Shown here one piece after another: positions 23,617 through 29,470 of a DNA stretch of 29,470 bases (position 1 is its first letter; each line of letters begins with the position of its first letter). Source of the stretch: Bacilli bacterium. GTDB lineage: Bacteria; Bacillota_I; Bacilli_A; RF39; UBA660. The stretch spans positions 1 to 29,470 of the forward strand of contig JAILLM010000046.1 in NCBI GenBank assembly GCA_024693165.1, read 5' to 3'. The notes under the pieces are model-generated. The model saw only the letters and a list, made by a program, of their open reading frames with translations. It made no database searches and was not told the origin of the DNA. Made by a program: the position numbers and the translations under genes.

Positions 23617-24354
23617 TTAGAAGTTATTTATTATGTTGTTAACATATTCATATGCTTTTTCTGTACATTTACTTGGATTCTTATATATATAGTATAAAGT
23701 TTCTGCAAAAAATTCTTGTTCATCTCTTACACATGAAGAATTAACTATACCTGATTTAAAGATATTAACTTCTTCAGCATATATTTTCTTAAATTCTTTT
23801 GAGTCACTAGTAAAGTCTTTCATATAATCTACGAAATGTCCAAACTCATGAATAGTTGATTCCTTGATAGCAACATCTCTTGCTTCAATTAAAATTGTTT
23901 TATCACTATAAAGAGTTGCTCCTTGAACACTTTTATATTTTCCATTAAATACAGTTTTAGCTATATTTTCATCAGTTACATATATATGCCAACCAGAATT
24001 TTTAAATCTAGTTAATGCTTTTGATGGTAGTTTATTTAATTCAGTATTTAAAAGGTTTAAATAACGTTGATCTACATTACCCTTGATTTCTCCGATTCCA
24101 GTTACTTCAGTCTTTGTAACTAATGCTTTAGTTGTTGTAATAGTTGTAGTTGTTGTTTCAACAGTTGTAGTTACTTCTTCAGTTGTAGTTGTTGGTTCTT
24201 CAGGCATAGTTAAAACTGTTGTTACATCACTAGTATCAACATAAGCAAGCAATTCTTTAGTTTCGATATCTTTCTTATTCATTAAGGATAAACTAAATAC
24301 AAAAGTAAGTATAACAAATACTAAAATACTTATCCCCATGATTTTTCTTTTCAT
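23617..24354 (-). CDS. Secreted Thr-rich HEXXH zinc metalloprotease (M34/lethal-factor-like)
   Basis: A surface protease by sequence. Residues 1-25 are a signal/anchor helix. Residues 42-80 form a linker of Thr repeats interrupted by Glu/Val. Residues 95-245 form the catalytic domain with TIHEFGHFVDY (HExxH at 169-173) and a downstream DEQEFFAETLYYIY, where Glu214 or Glu218 is a likely third zinc ligand. This pattern resembles the anthrax lethal factor/Pro-Pro endopeptidase group (M34). The start is ATG at 24354, nine bases after AAAGGGG; a TTG two codons earlier is too close to that site. It has a near-consensus promoter. Subfamily assignment is from motif memory only. Confidence 0.65.
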   Translation of the reverse strand: MKRKIMGISILVFVILTFVFSLSLMNKKDIETKELLAYVDTSDVTTVLTMPEEPTTTTEEVTTTVETTTTTITTTKALVTKTEVTGIGEIKGNVDQRYLNLLNTELNKLPSKALTRFKNSGWHIYVTDENIAKTVFNGKYKSVQGATLYSDKTILIEARDVAIKESTIHEFGHFVDYMKDFTSDSKEFKKIYAEEVNIFKSGIVNSSCVRDEQEFFAETLYYIYKNPSKCTEKAYEYVNNIINNF

Positions 24355-24381
24355 AACCAAATTCCCCTTTGATTGGTGCCT

Positions 24382-24410
24382 ATTCTAGTTCTTTTTACAT
24401 TATTTGTCAA
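24382..24410 (-). promoter_or_regulatory. Promoter of the HEXXH protease gene
   Basis: The minus strand has TTGACA (24405-24410), a 17-base spacer and TAGAAT (24382-24387). It shares the hexamers and the flanking ACTAGAATA with the sortase promoter. Confidence 0.82.
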
Positions 24411-24459
24411 AATTTACAGTTTCATAATTAGTAGTAAACTTTATTTTTTAAAGAAATTG

Positions 24460-24468
24460 TGTTATAGT
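24460..24468 (+). promoter_or_regulatory. Extended -10 for mgtE and its leader ORF
   Basis: TGtTATAGT (hexamer 24463-24468) with a weak T-rich -35 (TTTATT) 17 bases upstream. The predicted leader is about 90 nt, too short for the M-box magnesium riboswitch. Confidence 0.6.
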
Positions 24469-24489
24469 CTTACCGAAGAAACCGAAAGG

Positions 24490-24553
24490 AGTGATATATT
24501 TTATGGAATTAGACCCGAATTATTTACAGAATTATCATTTAGAAAATATCACT
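24490..24553 (+). promoter_or_regulatory. Leader stem around the start of the mgtE leader ORF
   Basis: AGTGATAT (24490-24497) is exactly complementary to ATATCACT (24546-24553). With one bulged A the helix extends through TTTT/AAAA to about 12 pairs. It covers the edge of the leader ORF's ribosome site, encloses its AUG, and ends four bases before the mgtE ribosome site, so ribosomes on the leader ORF would open it. Confidence 0.5.
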
Positions 24554-24583
24554 TTTGGAGGTTTATATGGAAGAAAAAATTAG
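24503..24583 (+). CDS. 26-codon leader peptide upstream of mgtE
   Basis: A small ORF with its own ribosome site (AAAGGAG, eleven bases before ATG). The peptide begins MELDP and ends GGLYGRKN. It overlaps the first 17 bases of mgtE in a different frame, and the mgtE ribosome site GGAGG lies inside it. The acidic-Pro N-terminus resembles MgtL (MEPDP), the enterobacterial leader peptide whose translation reports low Mg2+ by ribosome destabilisation. A regulatory leader peptide is inference from position, sequence type and the enclosing stem. Confidence 0.5.
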   Translation: MELDPNYLQNYHLENITFGGLYGRKN

Positions 24584-25901
24584 AGAGCTTTTAGACTCTA
24601 AAAACTATAAAGTACTTAAAGTTGAATTATCTGAAATGAATAACTCTGATATTGCTGAGTTATTTAGTGAATTTGAAACAAAAGAAATCATCTCTCTATT
24701 TAGACTATTAAAGAAAGATGATGCAGTTGAAGTATTTGCTTTACTTGATCCATCTATTTCAACTGATATGTTAAATTATTTATCAGATAAAGAAGCTGTA
24801 ACATTAATTGAAGAAATGGCATCAGATGATGCGGCAGACGTTCTTGAGGAAATGCCTGCAAATATTGTAGATAAATTATTAAAGAAATGTAATCCAGATA
24901 CAAGAAAAGATATAAATAAACTACTTAATTATAAAGAAGATTCAGCTGGTTCATTAATGACAGTTGAATATGCTGAATTAAAAAATGATATAAGTGTTGA
25001 TTCAGCTATTAAGCAATTAAAGAAACGTGTAGATGATTACGAAACAATTGATAATGTATTTATCGTAGATAATCAAAGAAGATTACTTGGATTTGTTGAA
25101 CTTAAAGATTTATTATTTGCTGATAGAGATGATTCAATTTCATCTATTGTTCAAGAAATTGAAACTTATGCAGTTACTTCAATGGACCAAGAGGAAGTTG
25201 CTGAAAACTTCAAGAAATACGATATCAATGTCATGCCAGTAGTTGATTTAGAAAAACGTTTAGTCGGTATCATTACAATCGACGACGTTGTCGATGTATT
25301 AGAAGAAGAAGCAACTGAGGATATCAAAAAGATGGCTGCCATCATACCTATTGATAAGCCATATGATAAGATTTCTACATTTGAAATATTTAAATCTCGA
25401 ATTCCTTGGTTACTTTTATTAATGGTATCTGCAACATTTACTGGTGGAATTATTCAATCATTTGAAGATAAACTTGCAGCTTGTGCAGTTTTAACTGCAT
25501 TCATTCCAATGATTATGGATACTGGTGGTAATGCTGGTGGACAAGCATCTGTTTCAATCATCCGTGCATTATCACTTAATCAAATTGAATTTAAAGATAT
25601 ATTTAAAGTAGTATTTAAAGAATTTAGAGTTGCATTCCTTTGCTCAATTGTATTAGCAGTTTGTAACTTTGTTAAATTATTATTAATTGATAAGGTTTCT
25701 GTGACGGTGGCTGCTGCAGTATGTATAACTTTAGCTATTACAGTAGTTATAGCAAAATTCGTTGGATCAATCTTACCAATGGGTGCTAAAAGACTAGGTT
25801 TCGACCCTGCAGTTATGGCTTCCCCATTTATTACAACAATCGTTGATGCTTTAGCTTTACTTGTTTACTTTAAAGTAGCAGTATCAATTTTAGGACTATA
25901 A
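24567..25901 (+). CDS. mgtE: MgtE magnesium transporter
   Basis: A homodimeric Mg2+ channel gated by cytoplasmic Mg2+. Domains: an acidic N domain of alpha-helical repeats (about 1-130), two CBS motifs (about 131-255), the plug helix, and a five-helix membrane domain (about 278-444). The pore motif PMIMDTGGNAGGQ (314-326) and GFDPAVMASPFITTIVDALALL (411-432), containing the conserved ion-site Asp427, are intact. Its 444 residues are a normal length. The start is ATG at 24567 with GGAGG five bases upstream; the in-frame TTG at 24555 precedes that site. It is one of only two stand-alone plus-strand genes and is preceded by a leader ORF. Confidence 0.96.
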   Translation: MEEKIRELLDSKNYKVLKVELSEMNNSDIAELFSEFETKEIISLFRLLKKDDAVEVFALLDPSISTDMLNYLSDKEAVTLIEEMASDDAADVLEEMPANIVDKLLKKCNPDTRKDINKLLNYKEDSAGSLMTVEYAELKNDISVDSAIKQLKKRVDDYETIDNVFIVDNQRRLLGFVELKDLLFADRDDSISSIVQEIETYAVTSMDQEEVAENFKKYDINVMPVVDLEKRLVGIITIDDVVDVLEEEATEDIKKMAAIIPIDKPYDKISTFEIFKSRIPWLLLLMVSATFTGGIIQSFEDKLAACAVLTAFIPMIMDTGGNAGGQASVSIIRALSLNQIEFKDIFKVVFKEFRVAFLCSIVLAVCNFVKLLLIDKVSVTVAAAVCITLAITVVIAKFVGSILPMGAKRLGFDPAVMASPFITTIVDALALLVYFKVAVSILGL

Positions 25902-25933
25902 AAAACTGATAACTTATTTGTTACCAGTTTTTT
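25900..25933. terminator. Bidirectional terminator between mgtE and the VUT gene
   Basis: Convergent genes share one hairpin: a 14-base arm pair (25900-25913 and 25920-25933) with a single A-C mismatch read on the plus strand, or a G-U pair read on the minus strand, and flanking A/T runs on both sides. The VUT stop codon is in the loop. Confidence 0.88.
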
Positions 25934-26609
25934 CATGTATTAATCTAGCAAGATAGATAAATGGTGTATCAAATATTGCAAGTATTAATCCTAATACAAA
26001 TGTAGAAAGAATTACACTTACTAAAGTTTGAACATCAAAGATTCCTGCGAATGCAAATACATTAAACAGAATTGAATTTAATAATTGTGAGCAAATTGTT
26101 GAACCATTATTTCTCATCCATAATTTATCGTGTCTTGTTTTTGAAGTTGTAGTTAAATCCCAAATCTTATGATACATAAAGATATCAAAGAATTGAACAA
26201 TTATATATGCACCTAGGGATGCAACACAAATTCTTGGAACATTAGATACAACTGTTTTTAATGCATCACTAATTGTATCATTTGCAGATGGCACAAATAG
26301 AACTGCGATATTTGTAATAATAATCATACAAATAGATGCAAATACTCCAATTCTTACACATGTTTTACTATCTTCTTTTGAAAAACATTCACTCATAATA
26401 TCAGTTGCTAAAAATGTTGATGAAAATAAAACATTACCTAAAGTCATTTCTACACCAAAGGCATCAATTAGTTTATTTACTTCTAGATTAGCAAATACTG
26501 TTCCAATAATAATCCAAGTAAATAAACCAGTTTTTCCAAATCTTTTAAATGCAATTATTAATAAACCATAATAAATAATAATAGTTATTACTAATAATAT
26601 GCTATTCAT
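25914..26609 (-). CDS. VUT-family (YhhQ-like) queuosine-precursor transporter
   Basis: A 231-residue polytopic membrane protein of the vitamin-uptake-like (VUT/YhhQ) family, whose studied members import queuine-pathway precursors. Seen: about six hydrophobic segments, the family signature LATDIMSECFSKEDS (about residues 67-81), and the downstream NGSTICSQLLNSILFN region. The start at 26609 has GAGGAGG six bases upstream and overlaps the yolD stop by 8 bases (ATGAATAG). Being third in an SOS-type operon is unexpected for a transporter. No tgt/queA-type gene is in the window. Confidence 0.82.
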   Translation of the reverse strand: MNSILLVITIIIYYGLLIIAFKRFGKTGLFTWIIIGTVFANLEVNKLIDAFGVEMTLGNVLFSSTFLATDIMSECFSKEDSKTCVRIGVFASICMIIITNIAVLFVPSANDTISDALKTVVSNVPRICVASLGAYIIVQFFDIFMYHKIWDLTTTSKTRHDKLWMRNNGSTICSQLLNSILFNVFAFAGIFDVQTLVSVILSTFVLGLILAIFDTPFIYLARLIHEKTGNK

Positions 26610-27009
26610 TATGATCCTCCTCAATACTTATTTTATAAATGTCACTGATATCTATTTTAACATCATTTACTACTATTTGTTGTTTATATTTATCAAGCTT
26701 TTTAACTATTCCATCAAGTGTGTAATACTTACCTCCACTTTTTTTATTGTCTTTAACAAAATAAGTAATAGTTACATTACAATTTTTCTTTTCACTTATT
26801 TCTACTAATACATCATTAATAGTAAGCATTTCTTCTTCAGTAAGTTCATGTTTTTTAGTAGTTCTTCTTCCTGTTTCTGAAACTTGTTCTTCATAACCAG
26901 TAAGAGCAGCGAAGGGTGCAAATTGAGCAGAGCGTGCATACATAGACATTCTTGGATGATGTTTAGGATCAGGATGAGGTAAATTTATAATATCTTCATA
27001 GTTATCCAC
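26602..27009 (-). CDS. YolD-like protein, partner of Y-family polymerase
   Basis: A 135-residue YolD-family protein. The diagnostic part is MSMYARSAQFAPFAALTGYEEQ with its Arg-Ser-Ala-x-F-A-P-F-A core. YolD-like genes accompany uvrX-type polymerases in Bacillota and are thought to be their UmuD-like accessory. The start is set at GTG 27009, with AGGTGG five bases upstream and an 8-base overlap with the polymerase stop (GTGGATAA). A GTG further up at 27018 lies within the ribosome site. Confidence 0.87.
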   Translation of the reverse strand: MDNYEDIINLPHPDPKHHPRMSMYARSAQFAPFAALTGYEEQVSETGRRTTKKHELTEEEMLTINDVLVEISEKKNCNVTITYFVKDNKKSGGKYYTLDGIVKKLDKYKQQIVVNDVKIDISDIYKISIEEDHNE

Positions 27010-28504
27010 GATGACCACCTACTTGTCCATTTCTATCTCTCATAGTTCCACCTTCTTCAAAGTTCATTCCTTTAAGAATTGCATTCTTACCATATCTAGA
27101 TTTAATTTCTACGATTGCCTTTTGAAGTTCTTTATCTTTTTCTTCCCTTTTACGATTTTCTTTTCTAATACTCTCTTCTTTTTCATAATTTGAATAAAGA
27201 GAAATTTGTTCAAAATGAACTGGTTCAACATTCTTAGATTCTTCTACTAAATTACATGCGCATATATTTATTCTTCTAACCAAAAGTAATGGATTAGCTA
27301 TCCTATTAAATAAATCTATTATTGATTCACAAAGAATAGATGAATTATTAGTTCTATGATCTATATGAACTGTTCCATGCGAGTGTTTAGGAATTAATCT
27401 TCCATAAAAATCTTTAACTACTGGTCCACTATAAGCTTTATATATTTTAGGATTAGTTAGATTATCAATATCATATCCAAGTGTAAGTGTTAAATCACTT
27501 GTTACAAAACCTTTTTCAGTTAAATCACATGCAAGTGAATCCATCATTTCTCTAACTATTAATCTTGCTTTTGCATAAGTGTATGGACAGTGTAATACTT
27601 GTCCTGAAGATAAACTATTAGTACTTGGAGTATATGATTTAACATCTTTAATAGTACATGGTTCATAACCCCAAGCATGATCTATTATTAACTCAGCATT
27701 TACTCCAAATAACTTATAAAGATAGTCTTCATTATTAAGTGACATTCTAGCTACATCACCTAAAGTATGCATTCCATTCATCTCTAGTTTTCTTGCAATA
27801 CCTCCACCTATTCTCCAAATATCAGTCATTGGTTTATGATTCCAAAGTTTTCTTCTGAAGCTCATTTCATCTAGTTCTGCAATTCTTACTCCATACTCAT
27901 CAGCTTCAGTATGTTTAGCAACAACATCCATTGCAACTTTAGCTAAAAACATATTAGTTCCTATTCCTGCTGTTGCAGTTATACCTGTAGTTTTTAATAC
28001 ATCTTGAATAATCATTGTAGTTAATTCTTTTGGAGTCTTTTTATATAATTTTAAATAATTAGTTATATCGCAAAATACTTCATCTATTGAATAAACATAT
28101 ATATCTTCTTTAGATAAATATTTTAAATATACTTTATATATATTAGTACTATAAGTCATATACTTTCTCATTTGAGGAGGAGCTGTTATATAACTTAGTT
28201 TTAAATTATTATCGTTCTTTAATTCACTATCTAAGAATGACTCACCTAAAAACTTTTTATTATCAGTTTTTGATAGTCTATTTGAATTAATTTGCTTTAC
28301 TTTTTCTACTACTTCAAAGAGTCTTGCTCTACCTGGAATACCATATTGTTTTAAACTTGGAGAAACTGCTAAACATATTGTTTTTTCTGTACGTGAAGCA
28401 TCAGCTACAACTAAGTTTGTATTAAGTGGATCAAGACCTCTTTCTCTACATTCTACTGAGGCATAAAAACTTTTTAAATCTATACACATATATATTTTTT
28501 TCAT
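27002..28504 (-). CDS. uvrX: Y-family translesion DNA polymerase (UvrX type)
   Basis: An error-prone polymerase of the UmuC/UvrX subgroup for replication past lesions. Catalytic Asp9 (CIDLKSFYASVE, 7-18) and Asp141-Glu142 (YSIDEVF) are intact; GITATAGIGTNMFLAKVA follows. A helix-hairpin-helix-like region (WRIGGGIARKLEMNG) and a little-finger domain come next. The C-terminal extension RYGKNAILKGMNFEEGGTMRDRN is characteristic of UvrX-type proteins of Bacillota and their phages. At 500 residues it is longer than DinB. It leads uvrX-yolD-VUT, with AGGAGG before its ATG and a promoter carrying a LexA-like box. Confidence 0.92.
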   Translation of the reverse strand: MKKIYMCIDLKSFYASVECRERGLDPLNTNLVVADASRTEKTICLAVSPSLKQYGIPGRARLFEVVEKVKQINSNRLSKTDNKKFLGESFLDSELKNDNNLKLSYITAPPQMRKYMTYSTNIYKVYLKYLSKEDIYVYSIDEVFCDITNYLKLYKKTPKELTTMIIQDVLKTTGITATAGIGTNMFLAKVAMDVVAKHTEADEYGVRIAELDEMSFRRKLWNHKPMTDIWRIGGGIARKLEMNGMHTLGDVARMSLNNEDYLYKLFGVNAELIIDHAWGYEPCTIKDVKSYTPSTNSLSSGQVLHCPYTYAKARLIVREMMDSLACDLTEKGFVTSDLTLTLGYDIDNLTNPKIYKAYSGPVVKDFYGRLIPKHSHGTVHIDHRTNNSSILCESIIDLFNRIANPLLLVRRINICACNLVEESKNVEPVHFEQISLYSNYEKEESIRKENRKREEKDKELQKAIVEIKSRYGKNAILKGMNFEEGGTMRDRNGQVGGHRG

Positions 28505-28522
28505 CTTATACCTCCTATAAAT

Positions 28523-28551
28523 ATAATACCAAACATTTGTTCTTTTCTCAA
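28523..28551 (-). promoter_or_regulatory. Promoter of uvrX with a LexA/DinR-like box in the spacer
   Basis: The minus strand has -35 TTGAGA (28546-28551), a 17-base spacer and -10 TATTAT (28523-28528). The spacer holds GAACAAATGTTTG, which matches the Bacillota LexA box GAAC-N4-GTTC at seven of eight core bases. Binding there would block RNA polymerase. Confidence 0.62.
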
Positions 28552-28598
28552 TTAAAATTGTAAATTATAAACATTAATATTTTAATAAAAAATAAATA

Positions 28599-28607
28599 TG
28601 ATAAAAT
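28599..28607 (+). promoter_or_regulatory. Possible extended -10 for the exchanger gene
   Basis: TGaTAAAAT (hexamer 28602-28607), 20 bases before the ATG. The surrounding sequence is very A/T-rich and no -35 stands out. Confidence 0.35.
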
Positions 28608-28627
28608 TATATTAAGGTAGTGAGTTT

Positions 28628-29470
28628 ATGATTATATTTACACAATGTGTATTAGTATTTATTGGCTTCTTTTTACTGTGTAAAGGAGCTGACCTTTTAA
28701 TAGATGGTGCTTCATCATTAGCACTCAGTTTTAAATTACCTAAATTACTTATAGGTTTAACTATTGTTGCTTTTGGTACTTCTTTACCAGAACTTGCTGT
28801 AGCTTTTAAATCTATCTATTCAGGAGTTCCTGATATTGCATTTGGTAATACTATTGGTAGTGGAATAATGAATATTTTACTTATCTTAGGTTTAGCTTCA
28901 ATTATAAGACCTATAAAAGTAAAAGAACAAACAATATATGCAGAACTTCCAATTCTATTACTTATTACTTTAACTTTTACTACTCTATTATGTGATGTAT
29001 TCTTAGGTAATGGTAAAATAAATGTATTTTCAAGATCAGATGCAATCGTAGTTATACTTGTATTCTTTGTATTTATAAATTATTTATTAAGACAATCTGC
29101 TAGAAAAAAAGAAAAAGTTAGAGGTAAACCTGAATACAGAATATTCACTTCATTCTTACTTATGGTAATTGGATTAATATCATTAATAGTTGGTAGTGAT
29201 TTAGTAGTAGATTCAGTTGAATATATTGCAAGAGATTTTGGTATTAGTGATAGAATTATTTCATTAACAGTTGTTACTTTTGGTACTTCTTTACCTGAAA
29301 TAATTACTGCAATCATTGGTTCAAGAAGAAATGAACAAGAATTAATCTTAGGTAATATACTTGGTAGTAATATATTTAATATATGTATAGTACTTGGTAT
29401 TCCTATCCTATTATTTGGTAATGTATCAAATGTAACAATTAATCTATTAGATATAGTAATGGATATATTA
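28628..29470 (+). CDS. Na+/Ca2+ exchanger-family (CaCA, YrbG-like) transporter, 3' end beyond window
   Basis: An open frame of 281 codons reaches the window edge without a stop. It encodes a CaCA-family cation exchanger with the two inverted repeats: alpha-1 (GLTIVAFGTSLPELAV and GNTIGSGIMN, about residues 43-88) and alpha-2 (SLTVVTFGTSLPEIIT and GNILGSNIFN, about 213-252), which line the ion site. Membrane helices surround both. Bacterial members exchange Na+ (some with K+) or H+ for Ca2+. The start ATG is preceded by AAGG at a usable distance. It is probably nearly complete, since the family is about 300-330 residues. Confidence 0.9.
   Translation, partial: MIIFTQCVLVFIGFFLLCKGADLLIDGASSLALSFKLPKLLIGLTIVAFGTSLPELAVAFKSIYSGVPDIAFGNTIGSGIMNILLILGLASIIRPIKVKEQTIYAELPILLLITLTFTTLLCDVFLGNGKINVFSRSDAIVVILVFFVFINYLLRQSARKKEKVRGKPEYRIFTSFLLMVIGLISLIVGSDLVVDSVEYIARDFGISDRIISLTVVTFGTSLPEIITAIIGSRRNEQELILGNILGSNIFNICIVLGIPILLFGNVSNVTINLLDIVMDIL

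Noticed and set aside
24463..24566. M-box (ykoK) magnesium riboswitch before mgtE
   Set aside because: The leader is only about 90-100 nt and the M-box conserved segments are not visible.
24373..24594. 73-codon plus-strand ORF upstream of mgtE
   Set aside because: It covers both divergent promoters and has no ribosome site; the shorter ORF at 24503-24583 in another frame has one.
29080..29316. 78-codon minus-strand ORF
   Set aside because: It is the antisense shadow of the exchanger gene, whose repeats and signatures are clear on the plus strand.

Overview
The window comes from a low-G+C Bacillota genome. Strong Shine-Dalgarno sites precede most genes, and it carries L35/L20/IF3, UvrX/YolD, sortase, Bax-inhibitor-1 and MgtE families typical of that phylum. 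The compact layout and protein set would fit an uncultured gut Bacilli lineage such as RF39 or a relative, but that placement is inference. All tryptophans I checked are UGG, and nearly all genes end in UAA or UAG. Every gene except mgtE, its leader ORF and the last gene is on the minus strand. No tRNA, rRNA, CRISPR array, transposase, integrase or relaxase was seen.

Layout. (1) 1-3002: a VTT-family membrane protein and a YhaO/YhaN-like DNA repair pair. The yhaN-like gene is cut short at the window edge by a 40-bp inverted copy of its own sequence. (2) 3043-16284: a 13-kb, ten-gene Gram-positive type IV secretion (T4SS) locus read from high to low coordinates: VirB6-like, PrgI/VirB3-like, a separate VirB4 N-terminal domain, the VirB4 ATPase, a secreted M23 plus glucosaminidase-like protein, two small VirB8/NTF2-like proteins, an NlpC/P60 protein, a type-I membrane protein, and a VirD4 coupling ATPase with a long Met/Gly-rich tail. 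It has coupling protein, motor, channel and wall hydrolases, but no relaxase or mobility gene. (3) 16362-18418: thymidine kinase, thymidylate kinase and a membrane-anchored unknown. (4) 18507-20247: infC-rpmI-rplT behind an attenuator-type L20 leader, then rpoZ. infC appears to start at AUA, and L20 carries a Rho-N/SAP-like extension. (5) 20311-24354: cmk-ASCH-small membrane protein, a sortase, BI-1 and a secreted HEXXH protease. (6) 24463-25901: mgtE (+) behind a short leader ORF. (7) 25914-28551: an SOS-type cluster of UvrX polymerase, YolD and a VUT/YhhQ transporter behind a LexA-like box. (8) 28628-end: an incomplete Na+/Ca2+ exchanger-family gene (+).

How the parts work together. The T4SS genes form one transcription unit from a promoter whose -35 lies in the tmk terminator, with a possible secondary start before virD4. 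Housekeeping genes flank it on both sides, so it looks like a resident chromosomal secretion system, or the remnant or core of a conjugative element whose DNA-processing genes are elsewhere. Across the window, intrinsic terminators often begin inside the last codons of a gene and merge with the next gene's promoter, which commonly has an extended -10 (TGnTATAAT). No gene-free gap exceeds 300 bases.
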